Shown here: positions 1 through 9,560 of the stretch, in pieces
Layout: every line of letters starts with the position of its first letter
How positions within the stretch are numbered: the first letter of the stretch is position 1
NCBI GenBank assembly: GCA_026075535.2
Contig: AP026550.1
Location: forward strand, 3,162,001 to 3,226,000
Direction: 5' to 3'
Source of the DNA: Tricholoma matsutake
Taxonomy: Eukaryota > Basidiomycota > Agaricomycetes > Agaricales > Tricholomataceae
DNA length: 64,000 nucleotides
Position numbers and translations under genes: made by a program
Notes under the pieces: model-generated
Databases searched by the model: none
What the model saw: the letters and a program-made list of their open reading frames with translations, nothing else
What the model was told of the DNA's origin: nothing

Positions 1-603
1 GAGTAACAAAGAGAATAGGTGAGTATGTCAAACCCTTACCATGTAGGACGAAGTTTTGATTTTAAAGCTTGTATCTAGGCTATATCTGTGAGGTAATGGA
101 CTATAAAAAACAGTGGGAAGGAGCTTTGGATACCAGGTAAAGTGTGTGGTTCATGGTGAGTCATACAAGCATCTGTTGATGGCAGACCCATGCCCTGGTG
201 GGCCAGGATCTTTCTCCCCCATAATGACACCTATCTACCCTTAATCTACTTCATTAATAGGCCTAGAAAGCGAAGAAAGCAAACGTTCTGGTGCCACGGA
301 TCTCCCAGAGTAAATATGACTCCTCCTGACCACACAATCACTTTTCTGTCTATCCTGACTATCAGAGCACCTTGGGGTGGTCTCTCATATTGTTTAACAG
401 ACATGTGGCATGGTATTTGAAGGGAACTTTAGGAGGGGGAAGAGCCAGGGATTTAGGTAAGTGATGATCTCTCACCCCATCCCATACAAGTACAGTTTGA
501 CACCCATCCTATGCCTCCCAGCTTTCCAAACCTCATTCCCTTCCATTAAGTATATACCTACACCCTTCTGTATATACCCTGTTATGTGTAGATCATATAC
601 AAG
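1..603. other. no gene seen; left flank of gag-only element
   Basis: I see no convincing gene here; the open frames are short and match no family I know. The stretch matters because its last five bases (599-603, ACAAG) are repeated at 2119-2123, so they are the left copy of the target duplication of the LTR element that follows. Confidence 0.5.
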
Positions 604-773
604 TGTTGAAATATCGAGCTCAGCTGTGTCAGGCCGCTCATTGGTCCTGATGCTGTTCTGTTATCATGATCCGCCTCTGTTGCCTAGTTACCAGTACTTA
701 TATATACTTCACTGTACCGTATCGTGCTCTTTGAGCACTTGTAACCCACGGGCGCTTCCCCCTTTTTGCAACA
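604..773 (+). repeat. 5' LTR of gag-only element (170 bp)
   Basis: This copy matches 1949-2118 base for base except at two CpG-type sites (near 672 and 749). It starts TGTTGAAA and ends TTGCAACA. A TATA sequence at 699-704 sits well placed to start transcription inside the LTR. Confidence 0.9.
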
Positions 774-782
774 CAAGTGCTC
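699..782 (+). promoter_or_regulatory. LTR TATA box, presumed transcript start and complementary primer site
   Basis: The TATA motif is at 699-704. Starting 34 nt downstream, GAGCACTTGT (733-742) is perfectly complementary to ACAAGTGCTC (773-782), which begins at the last LTR base and continues into the internal region where a primer-binding site must lie. The stretch before it also forms a small hairpin (GTGCTC, TTT, GAGCAC, 724-738). No ordinary tRNA 3' end complement is evident. The layout fits self-priming by the 5' end of the element's own RNA, as known for Tf1. This is inference from sequence only. Confidence 0.6.
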
Positions 783-823
783 TTCACCCCGTGTGGCTCA
801 AAACTCGTGTGTCCAACATCTCT

Positions 824-962
824 GTGGAGACTGTACTTCCACATTTTGGTTTAGCAGAGACTGTACTTCTGCCTTGCTCGGAACTTTGTGTACAGCAGTG
901 ACTGGACCTCTGCTTTCTTACTTGTGACGTAACTTTCGGAACCTGCAGAGACGCACTTCTGC
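824..962 (+). repeat. four repeated short hairpins in the gag leader
   Basis: Four similar units lie between the left LTR and the gag start. Unit 1 pairs 824-828 with 838-842 (GTGGA/TCCAC). Unit 2 pairs 854-858 with 868-872 (GCAGA/TCTGC). Unit 3 pairs 894-898 with 910-914 (AGCAG/CTGCT). Unit 4 pairs 945-949 with 958-962 (GCAGA/TCTGC). Units 1 and 2 share the 9-nt loop GACTGTACT while both sides of the stem have changed together. Such a series could be a packaging or dimerisation signal. Confidence 0.6.
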
Positions 963-1056
963 TTCAGCCTTTGTGATCTGTGCCAACTTGCATATGGCCC
1001 ATACATTCATTCATTCCTAGTCTTATCTTCGACAATCTTTAATCTATCTTATCACA

Positions 1057-1866
1057 ATGTCTTTGGAATCTATTCGGTTCCCATCTCTCAATCACACCAA
1101 CTATGCTGAATGGGTTTTGCGGATGGAAGCAATCTTGATTTGGGGCAGCTTCTGGGGGCTAGTCACTGGGAATGAGGCATTGGGCGAGGATGAGGTGGAT
1201 GAGAAGAAGAAGAAAGCTTTTGCACAGAGGCAAGCTCAGTGCCGAGCAGAGATTGTGTTGAGGGTTGAAGATTCTCAGTTACCCCATATGGCAGATCGTG
1301 ATCCGAAAGCCATTTGGAATGCTCTCGCCTCTGTTCATCGTGCTCGAGGTTTCGGTAGTCGACTCCAGCTTCGTCGCCACTTCATCACTGCCACCATGAA
1401 GAAGGACCAGTCCATGGAAGGTTGGATTGGGGAGGTACGCTCTCGTTCAAACAGACTCAAAGTCATTGATGTGTCTGTCTCCGACGAGGATATTATTGTT
1501 GTTCTCACCGCTGGGCTACCATCTTCCTATGCACCTGTCATCATTTCCCTCGATTCTGTCAAAGCTACCAAGCTCACACTTGACTTTGTCATCACCCAGC
1601 TTCTCAACGAAGAAAGTCGCCAAGTCATCTCTTCGGAGCCCAATGTCGAGGTCAAGAAAGAAGAACCTGACAATGTAGCCATGTTATCCGCATGTAGCAT
1701 TCAATGCTTCTATTGTTTGGAGAAGGGACACTTCGCCAGTGTATGCCCTCAAAAGGCAAAGGATGTCAAGGAGCGGGAGGACAAGGGTCGTCGTCAAGTT
1801 ACGAGCAATGCCCACTTTGCTTCCACAGCCACAGATGAGTCTGATGAAGAAAACTACGCTATGTGA
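1057..1866 (+). CDS. retrotransposon Gag protein with zinc knuckle
   Basis: A 269-residue uninterrupted ORF. The N-terminal two thirds resemble the copia-type gag family (UBN2-like): a short leader, a tryptophan-containing segment around residues 18-35, then helical sequence. A CCHC zinc knuckle follows at C217, C220, H225 and C230, with basic residues after it, as expected for RNA binding in a capsid. An acidic stretch ends the protein and a normal stop lies 82 bp before the right LTR. The reading frame is intact, unlike the gag-pol genes of the other elements here. No pol product is encoded, so Gag is the only protein this element can supply. Confidence 0.85.
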   Translation: MSLESIRFPSLNHTNYAEWVLRMEAILIWGSFWGLVTGNEALGEDEVDEKKKKAFAQRQAQCRAEIVLRVEDSQLPHMADRDPKAIWNALASVHRARGFGSRLQLRRHFITATMKKDQSMEGWIGEVRSRSNRLKVIDVSVSDEDIIVVLTAGLPSSYAPVIISLDSVKATKLTLDFVITQLLNEESRQVISSEPNVEVKKEEPDNVAMLSACSIQCFYCLEKGHFASVCPQKAKDVKEREDKGRRQVTSNAHFASTATDESDEENYAM

Positions 1867-1948
1867 TGGAATTTTTGTTCGTTTTCATTATTCATTTATT
1901 TGTATCCTTTTATGTGACTTATCTTATGGTCTTTCGCTCAAGGGGGTG

Positions 1949-2118
1949 TGTTGAAATATCGAGCTCAGCTGTGTCAGGCCGCTCATTGGTCCTGATGCTG
2001 TTCTGTTATCATGATCTGCCTCTGTTGCCTAGTTACCAGTACTTATATATACTTCACTGTACCGTATCGTGCTCTTTGAGCACTTGTAACCCATGGGCGC
2101 TTCCCCCTTTTTGCAACA
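1949..2118 (+). repeat. 3' LTR of gag-only element (170 bp)
   Basis: This is the second copy of the 170-bp LTR, preceded directly by the purine tract AAGGGGGTG (1940-1948) and followed by the right copy of the ACAAG target duplication (2119-2123). Confidence 0.9.
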
Positions 2119-2123
2119 ACAAG

Positions 2124-2779
2124 CCCAGTGGATGGTACCCTCTCTTGACCCTCTCACTCCACCCTTTCATTTCTCCCATTTCTCCCCTCTCCCATCAGGT
2201 CCTACTTGTGACTCTACACATGCAAATACATGCAAGTTAATCTATATTGACTCCATGACATTGTAAGAGACTGCCAGACCTAAGAGAGCTGCATTGTACT
2301 CTATTGTACTCAAAAATGTGAACTTGTTTGTTCTTGTTTGGTATACATCCAAATGCAATGTTGTGCATCCATCAATTCCTGCCCAATTTCGAAGGGGGAA
2401 ACAGTCCCCGAGCTGTCTAATATATTTATAGGACTCATCCTACCAAGTATTATTAATAGATATGTATTGTGGCCACCTGCACCTGGAGGACCGAATTATT
2501 GCATGGTTGCCCATTTGGTGCATTGTTTGTATGTATTGTGCATGTCGGGATGATGGCGGGGCAACAGTGAGCGGGGGGTATGTGGACATTGATGAGAAGG
2601 TATAATTAGATGACAAGTGGTGATGGCAGATCATAGGTAAGAGCCCGAGATCCTTGCTGATGTGGGGAGTGGGAAATATCTTCTATTTTAGGCAGGACAG
2701 TAATTTGATGGCTTTGATGCATAGGTATTAAGTGTCAATTGACTATATATCATACATGGTACTAGCTGTATCAGGTGTC
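2124..2779. other. no gene seen; junction to truncated Ty3 element
   Basis: I find no coherent coding signal. A copy of the Ty3 LTR seen at 7002-7526 would be expected on this side of the next element, but none is recognisable, so the boundary at about 2,780 is only the point where gag-like translation becomes plausible. Confidence 0.4.
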
Positions 2780-2869
2780 CGAAACCAGCTCGCAGCCAGG
2801 GAACATGTTCCGCAAGCTCGTTCCCACCATGGCGTGGCCCCTCCCCCCGATTTCGCACACAACTGCCTC

Positions 2870-3134
2870 ATCGTGATACACACCTTCAGCGCAAAGTGTC
2901 TCTGCACCCACTAAACCAAAGGACGGATCTGCGCTCATCTGCTTTCGTTGCGGAGAAACCGGTCATGCACGACCCAAATGCCCAAGACGGTTTGACATTC
3001 GGTACATGGATGACAAAGTGCAACAGGATTTTGTGCAGGAGGAATTCACAGTGCTGGATGTGAATGACACAAATGAGAGGAATGAGGAGCCTGTTGTAGA
3101 AGTAGAGGAGGATTTTCGCAGTGACAATGAGTGA
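2870..3134 (+). pseudogene. 3' end of Ty3 gag (zinc-knuckle remnant)
   Basis: The open frame contains a CCHC knuckle (C-F-R-C-G-E-T-G-H followed four residues later by C), then an acidic tail ending with TGA at 3132-3134. The pol frame begins in the -1 frame with GTG at 3131-3133, so stop and start overlap as GTGA. The full-length element further right has the same overlap. The N-terminal capsid part of gag is missing. Confidence 0.65.
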
Positions 3135-6100
3135 GCAGTGCACCACTGTTGTCCGCGAAAAATTGTTTCGCAGTGTTGTCAGTAGATGAAGTGTACGAAT
3201 CAAATTCTATTTCATCGACCGATCTCTCTGCGAATGATGCGCAAGCCATACTAACCCCTCCCTATCCTCGTTCGCATTTTTGTAAGCACCCTAAATGGGA
3301 GAAACGACTCCCCAACCACTATGTTGTAGCGGCGACCCCGAGCCCCCACTCGTTTGTGCTCGAAGTATCGCTGCAAACCACCAATACCGGCGCTGTGCAC
3401 ACGACCAAGGCGCTACTTGATTGTGGCGCCACTGGCCTTTTTGTCAGTTCTGATTTTGTTGCGCAAAATCACCTCGCAACAAAAGCGTTCAGCTGACCCA
3501 TCCCTGTGTTCAATGTCGATGGCTCAGCAAACAAAGCAGGCGATATCTCGGAAGTTGTAGAGGTCCTACTACAATTTTGTGACCACTCTGAACGTGCGAC
3601 ATTTGTGGTGACTGGCATCGGCAAGCAAGATGTTATTCTTGGCCTCACCTGGCTCCACGAGCATAATCCTGAGGTGGACTGGCAGACTAATGAGGTCAAA
3701 ATGAGTCGATGCCCAAATCACTGCCGCACCTGTCAGAACGAGATGAATGAAGAGTGCAAATGTGCTTTTCGGGAAATCACTAGCATTTGTACCTGTCGTG
3801 CAGGTCCCATGCCTACCCCTGACATTGAGATGGAGGACATCCTGGACCTTCCGCAACTGGTGAACAATGATAATGATGACAAAGACCATGACAAACCACC
3901 CCTTTCAAGCGAAAACTCGGTCAAAGAGGGAGATCACATCTTTGTCACTACCATTCCCTGTGAAGCGGAATTCATTTGCGCCACATCCAACATTTCACAA
4001 CAGCTAGCAGATGGAAGGAAGCCAGAGCTTCCAACACTAAAGGGGACCGAGAACTATAAGGAACCTAATATATTTCGAGGGGGGGATTCTAGAATACAGT
4101 ACAAGTACTCGAAGTGTAGACTATATACTACTGAAATAACATGTGATAACAGAGTTGCATGTGATAATGTAGTGATGATGTAAGAGGCACTCTTACAGCA
4201 GAGGCCTTCCATAAGAATGCACAACCAAAGTCCTTTCACGAATCTGTCTCTGCGCACTTCTACCAGTTCGAGGACCTATTCACAAAGTCTTTGTTCAACT
4301 GCTTGCCTGACCGAAAGGTATGGGATCATGTGATCAAACTCATCCCTGGTGCGAAAGCTGCTAGCTGCAAGGTCTACCCCCTTGTGCCCAACGAAGAGGC
4401 CGAGATGGACGAATTCATCCAGGAGAACCTAGCCACTGGCTGCATTCACCCCACAAAGTCGCCGATGGCATCCCCTGTCTTCTTTATCAAGAAGAAGGAT
4501 GGATCCCTCCAGCTTGTACAAGATTATCACGCTCTCAATGCCCTCACGATCAAAAACCGATATCTGCTACCACTGATTTCAGAACTGGTAAATCAACTAT
4601 GAGGCATGAAATACTTTACAAAACTCGACATGTGATGGGGGTACAACAATGTGCACATGAAAAGGGGCGATGAATGGAAAGCCCCTTTTCGCACAAATCG
4701 CGGGCTTTTTGAACCCTTGGTGATGTTTTTCGGACTCACAAACTCCCCTTCCACATTCCAAATGATGATGAACGACATTTTTCAGGATCTCATTATGGAA
4801 GGAGTGGTCTGTGTCTACCTGGATGACATCCTCATCTTTACAAAATTGATCGATGAACATCGGCACATTATGCACCTTGTCCTGGAGCACCTTCATGCAC
4901 ACAAGTTGTTTCTGCGACATGACAAGTGTGAGTTTGAGCAAACAACGATTGAGTACCTCGGGCTCATCATATCCAAGGGCGAAATTCGTATGGATCCCAT
5001 CAAGGTAGCAGGAGTCACCAAATGGCCCACCCCCACAATGCGCAAGGAGGTACAGTCATTCCTAGGGTTCACGAATTTCTATCGGCGCTTCATCGAAGAC
5101 TTTTCACATCATGTGAAACCCCTCTTTGAGCTCACAAAGAAGGAGCGCAAATGGAAATGGAAACCTTCGGAACAAGGCACCTTTGACGAAATCAAGAATC
5201 GGGTCACATCCTCCCCTATTCTCCATTTCGCTGATGATGCCAAAGCATTTTGCATCGAGGCAGACAGCTCGGACTATGCAACCAGCTCAGTGCTGTCGCA
5301 GCAATCGGCCGATGATCTCAAATGGCACCCTATCGTGTTCTACTCAAATTGCTCAATGTGGTCGAATGAAATTACGAGATCCATGACAAGGAGATGCTAG
5401 CAGTGATGAGATCATTAGAGGAATGGAGGCATTTCCTTGAAGGTGCACAGCACAAGGTAGAGATCTGGACTGACCACAAAAATCTGGAGTACTTCATGAC
5501 CGCAAAAAAGCAGTTGGATAGGGCCAAGGGCAAGACATTGCGAAGCTCGGAGTGGACAGAGGAGGATGGATTATGGAGGTTTCGTGATCGCATTTATGTT
5601 CCACTCATACCAGACTTACGATGCAGAATCGCTGAACAGCATCATGACTCCAAGATTGGTGGACATGCGGGGCGCTGGAAAACACTTGAACTCATCTCGC
5701 ACAATTACTGGTGGCCAAACATGTCACACTTTGTTGGTCAGTACTGTAAGGCCTGCGATCTGTGTCTTTGCATGAAGGTGCAGAAGTGCTGACCTTTTGG
5801 CGAACTACACCCCCTCCCAATCCCTGAAAATTGCTGGGATGTGGTAAGTGTTGATTTCATCACCAAACTTCCAGACTCCCATGGCTTTGATGTGACAATG
5901 GTGGTGGTAGACTCAGTGAGCAAGCACAGCCATTTCATACCCACTCACACCACCGTTACAGCGCTGGGATTGGCGTGATTGTACTTGCAGAACATGTGGA
6001 AGTTTCATGGCCTCCCAAAATTGATGCTCTCAGATCGGGGACCGCAGTTCATAGCGCAATTCATGCGCAGATTGTATCACTTGTTGGGGATCACCATTTT

Positions 6101-6938
6101 GGCATCCACAGCATATCACCCACAGTCCGATGGGCAGACTGAGCAAGTCAATCAGGAGCTCGAGCAGTACATCCGCATTTTTGTGAATGAGTGCCACAAT
6201 GATTGGGACACTCTGCTCCCTCTGGGAGAATTTGCATACAATAACCATGTCCACTCATCCACCCAGCACTCCCCCTTCTTTGTTGACACTGGCAGACATC
6301 TGCGAATGGGTTTTGAGCCCAACCAACGACCCTTCAGGCTTGAGGCAGTCAACGAGTTTGTGGATCAGATGAAGTCGATGTTGGATGAAGCTCATGCCGC
6401 CCTTGCCAAATTGAAGGATGATATGGCGAGGTACTATAACCAACAGCGAATCCCCACACTGATTTTCATGATTGGCGAAAAGGTCTTCCTGGATGCTTTG
6501 GATATCAGCACAACTAGACCCATGAAGAAATTTGCGCACCGCTTCCTGGAGCCGTACCCAGTCATTCGTCCTGTCAGCTTGCATGCATATTGCCTCCAAC
6601 TGCCACCATCGATGGCTCGAATACATCTGGTGTTCCATGTCGTCAAGCTCATGCCCACGCCAATGGACCCAATCAAAGGTCGCCATGCAAAACCACCGCT
6701 GCCCCCCGAGATCGTAGGAGGAGAGAAGAGGTACGAGGTGGATGAGGTGCTGGACAGCAGGATGAAGGGTAGGAAGTTGCAGTATCTGGTCAGATGGAGA
6801 GGTTATGGGCATGAAGAGAATTCATGGATTCCAGAGGAGGATCTTGATGCCACAAAACTAATTGCGAACTTCTACAGGGCTCATCCGAGTGCCCCAAAAT
6901 GTGTTAATGCACTTACCTTTGGACAGATGGGATTCTGA
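3131..6938 (+). pseudogene. Ty3/gypsy pol (protease-RT-RNase H-integrase-chromodomain), broken
   Basis: Protease is marked by LLDCGATGLF near 3,414. Reverse transcriptase follows, with YLDDILIF near 4,818 in place of the usual YxDD. RNase H begins near 5,220. The zinc-binding part of integrase lies near 5,640-5,770 and its core (SDRGPQF, HPQSDGQTE) near 6,030-6,145. A chromodomain occupies about 6,720-6,880 and the natural stop is 6936-6938. In-frame TGA codons lie at 3494-3496, 4600-4602, 4633-4635, 5367-5369, 5790-5792 and 5976-5978. Most stand where related elements have arginine, which points to CGA mutated to TGA. There is also a 1-bp frameshift near 5,350, the nested insertion at 4012-4197, and loss of the RNase H to integrase linker. 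Confidence 0.8.
4012..4197 (+). mobile_element. nested 186-bp solo LTR inside element 1
   Basis: The insert begins TGGAAGG and ends CTCTTACA, so it has TG...CA ends. It is flanked by the 5-bp duplication GCAGA (4007-4011 and 4198-4202). Taking out the insert and one duplicate (191 bp) joins the upstream and downstream pol frames exactly. That is strong evidence for one LTR-element insertion followed by recombination to a solo LTR. Its last 19 bases form an inverted repeat (TGTAAGAG, GCA, CTCTTACA). No second copy is seen in this window. Confidence 0.75.
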
Positions 6939-7001
6939 CCATGATATCTGCACTGATGGAACTTTGCACATTGGGACGCTGCACCTTAAGGGGGGGGGTG
7001 A

Positions 7002-7526
7002 TGTAAGGGGAACACCTTACAAGCCCCTACAATGGTTGGCGCACATTTGTGAATGTTTCCACACACCCACAAATGTTCGTGCAACAAGGCACCTTTTGTG
7101 CCAACCACCTACAAACATTCCGATATGTCAATCCATCAGCCCCTATTGTACTCTCACCATTCTCACAGTCAATACCCTTGCGCAATCGTTGCACCTGCGG
7201 AAACGATTGAGAATGTCTTCACATGCCCATTACCAATCATGGCCTGATGTGGACACTATTGCTGATTGATGGCCGTCTCCCCAAATGGGAACACTACCCT
7301 GGATCTGAATCAGTGCTAGGATCGAAGGGGCTCCAAGTATTTTAGAACATTGCATGCCTTCCATATATATACTTCGGCCTTGCACTGGACTCCTTAGAGT
7401 TTTCTCTTTGGTTTTCCCTTGCAAGGTATGGGTCTTTTCCTTGTTCAATAGTTATTGAATCTAATCTTTGGTTTTCCCTTGCAAGTATTGAGTTCTTAGG
7501 ACTCTGATCATAAGGTTGCCCTTACA
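7002..7526 (+). repeat. 3' LTR of element 1 (about 525 bp)
   Basis: It follows a run of G (6990-6999) acting as purine tract. The ends are inverted copies (TGTAAGGG at 7002 and CCCTTACA at 7519-7526). A TATA sequence lies at 7364-7371. A 21-bp direct repeat, with core CTTTGGTTTTCCCTTGCAAG, occurs at 7405-7425 and 7465-7485, exactly 60 bp apart, just after the presumed transcript start. The right boundary rests on the inverted ends only, because the left LTR is missing. Confidence 0.65.
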
Positions 7527-7645
7527 CAATCTGTACATAGTCTCATAAGTGTAGCTATTGCATGGAGGGTTGGGTGCCTACACTTTCCATGGACTTTGTT
7601 AGCTCTTCAATTGTCAACTTTGCGGGTGTCATAATTATGTTCAGT

Positions 7646-8004
7646 TCACTCATCGGAATACCATGGTTTTGATGTTACCTTGTCAGCGTGTTTGACAAGC
7701 CCGACTGTAGCTTTAGGAGCACCAGCACTCAAATTGGATGCAACACCCTTGATTAGTACCAGACTCAGCTGTACTCCGACAGATGGTGGCCTCACCTGGA
7801 TATTTTCAACGTGTTTGCACCGGTCCAACTTGGCAGGATGATAGCCATAATCTCCTCAAAGGACTTTCTGCAAGTGTTTGATTGTCGGCCTTCTAGGCCA
7901 ATCCCACTCTGAAACCTCTTTGGGCCACTGAATGTTAGGCTGCCTTTTGATGGCCTTCTTGAGGGCTTCCTTGTCCTGCTTATATCTAGCTGTCATGTCA
8001 GCTC
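7646..8004 (-). pseudogene. unidentified gene fragment with one in-frame stop
   Basis: Read on the minus strand, a lysine-rich helical stretch (residues such as RYKQDKEALKKAIKRQP) continues into a segment with WPKEVSEWDWPRRPT. After one TGA (7856-7858) the same frame continues to 7646. Both halves look protein-like and belong together. The TGA could be a mutated CGA, as in the Ty3 copies. I do not recognise the family. It may be a fragment of a transposon-borne gene. Confidence 0.35.
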
Positions 8005-8357
8005 AGAGTGCAGACTTGAAATGACAATTGATGCACATCCAAGAACTAGTGTAGCTGGAAGGCATTGGGTCTTGTTACAAAGTGGGAAAGATAGATGGTA
8101 CGCATATTAAGAGCTGTTATATGTTATATAACATTTTGAAGCTGAATAGTTCCATGTGATATATCACTGAAGTCTCACACTTGAAAATTCTCAACGGAGG
8201 AAAATCTTAGGTTGCAGGGACAATGGAAATTCCATTATGATAATCCTTCAAATAATCTTTTGATTATCTATCATTCTAAAGTAGGCTACTAAAAGCAGAT
8301 TTAGCAGAAGAAAAGAAGTCGGGAAATTTTTTGACGAAGAACTTCACTGAAAATTTT

Positions 8358-8585
8358 CGACAAAGACAATGAAGCTTGTAGGGCACGAGACAAGTGCCCT
8401 GTCAGATTGCAAGCCTGAGTGCAATCTGAATCCATGAAGACCATAGAAATTAAAGGTGGGGACTAATGTTTGCACAAATTTGGGCCATGTGATCGGCCCA
8501 CGGGAAACAGCACAGTAATGTAAGCCTGATATCAGTGCCAGTGTTGGATATTGGAGCTCGACAAAGACAATGAAGCTTGAAGGGC
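8358..8585 (+). repeat. 27-bp direct repeat pair, 201 bp apart
   Basis: The sequence at 8358-8384 recurs at 8559-8585 with one difference; the core is GACAAAGACAATGAAGCTTG. The stretch between contains no gene. The pair may be the edge of an old tandem duplication. Confidence 0.5.
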
Positions 8586-8770
8586 TTTACAGCAAAATTT
8601 AGTAGTTCAGTGAGGCTAACAGAAAATAAGAAACTGACTTTACCATAAACACATGGGAAGATGGGAAGCGGTCAAGGGAAGCGAGCGGCTGGTCACTTTT
8701 TGCCGAGTCAGTAACAGACTGAGTCAGCACCATTCGTTACTTAACCGTAAGAAACCATTGTTGGCAGACT

Positions 8771-9091
8771 CTATGCTATAGTTATAGCGCTTCTGGTGCC
8801 TTGCACTGACTTGTTGAAATTTGGCATTGCCAGTAATTGTTCCTCGCCATCACACCATAACTCCCAAATGAATAACTTCAGAATAAGTTCAGAAGTTCCT
8901 TTATGAAACCATTTGTCTGGCAATTTCCTGCCATGGAATATCATGTAGGATTCCTCCTTGACCAAATGGTCAATCATTCTGAAATTTAACACCATAAGGC
9001 TAAGCCAACAAGATCCACAGTTCTGAGTTCTCAGTATTGAGGACTCGGTCTTATACCAACCTGGACCTGCCCAAAAAAATGGGTCAGACAT
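8771..9091 (-). CDS. hypothetical ORF, 106 codons, probably a gene fragment
   Basis: This minus-strand open frame has ordinary protein composition (tryptophan and hydrophobic clusters, for example LKLFIWELWCDGEEQLL), but I know no family for it. It lies between transposon remnants and 0.8 kb from another protein-like minus-strand fragment, so both may come from one decayed gene. Confidence 0.25.
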   Translation of the reverse strand: MSDPFFWAGPGWYKTESSILRTQNCGSCWLSLMVLNFRMIDHLVKEESYMIFHGRKLPDKWFHKGTSELILKLFIWELWCDGEEQLLAMPNFNKSVQGTRSAITIA

Positions 9092-9560
9092 CTATTTGTG
9101 CAGTTTTAGCCAGTTGGTATCTGAATATTGCAGGCTTGCATTTCAAAGTCAGTCACTCACAATTTCAAAGCCAGTGGGTATTACCAACATGTGACTTCTG
9201 AACCAAAAAGGAAATTTTCAAATAGGAATACCTCAGCAACCAGTTGGTTCACAGCACTAACCACCTGGCATTGCTGGCAACACTTGGACAAATATGTCAG
9301 ACAATATCCCCCCACAGACTTGGTGGCAGGATAAGATCCAGGAAGGAACAACTTGATGAAGGTGATGGACTTTGAATTGGGTTGTTGAGAAAAGAAACAG
9401 AGCCTGTGGATAAAAGTGCTCATGGAGCACAACTACAGTACATCAAAGTAAATTAGCTATGCAATAATGGAGAATGATAGGCATATATAACATAAATGGC
9501 TCAGAACAGAAATAGTTACAAACTAAATGGTAGGACTGTGTAAAAGAGTAAAGAGGGGGG

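Larger units (their letters stand above)
604..2118 (+). mobile_element. complete gag-only LTR retrotransposon (TR-GAG-like)
   Basis: A 1,515-bp element is bounded by two direct 170-bp LTRs that begin TG and end CA. It is flanked on both sides by the 5-bp duplication ACAAG (599-603 and 2119-2123). Inside there is a primer-binding-like site directly after the left LTR, a structured leader, one intact 269-codon gag ORF, and a purine tract (1940-1948) directly before the right LTR. There is no room for protease, integrase, reverse transcriptase or RNase H, and no trace of them. The LTRs differ at two positions by eye, both CG versus TG, so the insertion looks young. Plant elements of this layout are called TR-GAG; I infer that it moves using the pol of a partner element. 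Confidence 0.88.
2780..7526 (+). mobile_element. 5'-truncated Ty3/gypsy chromovirus (element 1)
   Basis: Recognisable parts in order are: the end of gag with a zinc knuckle (near 2,947-2,990), protease, reverse transcriptase, part of RNase H, integrase with a C-terminal chromodomain, a purine tract (6986-6999) and one LTR (7002-7526). The left LTR and most of gag are absent. The coding part has many in-frame TGA codons, a 1-bp frameshift near 5,350, a 186-bp nested insertion and an internal deletion of roughly 90 codons joining RNase H to integrase near 5,520. It is a dead copy. Confidence 0.8.

Noticed and set aside
461..901. 146-codon plus-strand ORF across the left LTR
   Set aside because: It runs through the LTR, primer site and leader hairpins, has cysteine/serine-rich low-quality composition, and a similar frame reappears over the second LTR.
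6255..6812. 185-codon minus-strand ORF
   Set aside because: Antisense shadow of the Ty3 integrase and chromodomain region.
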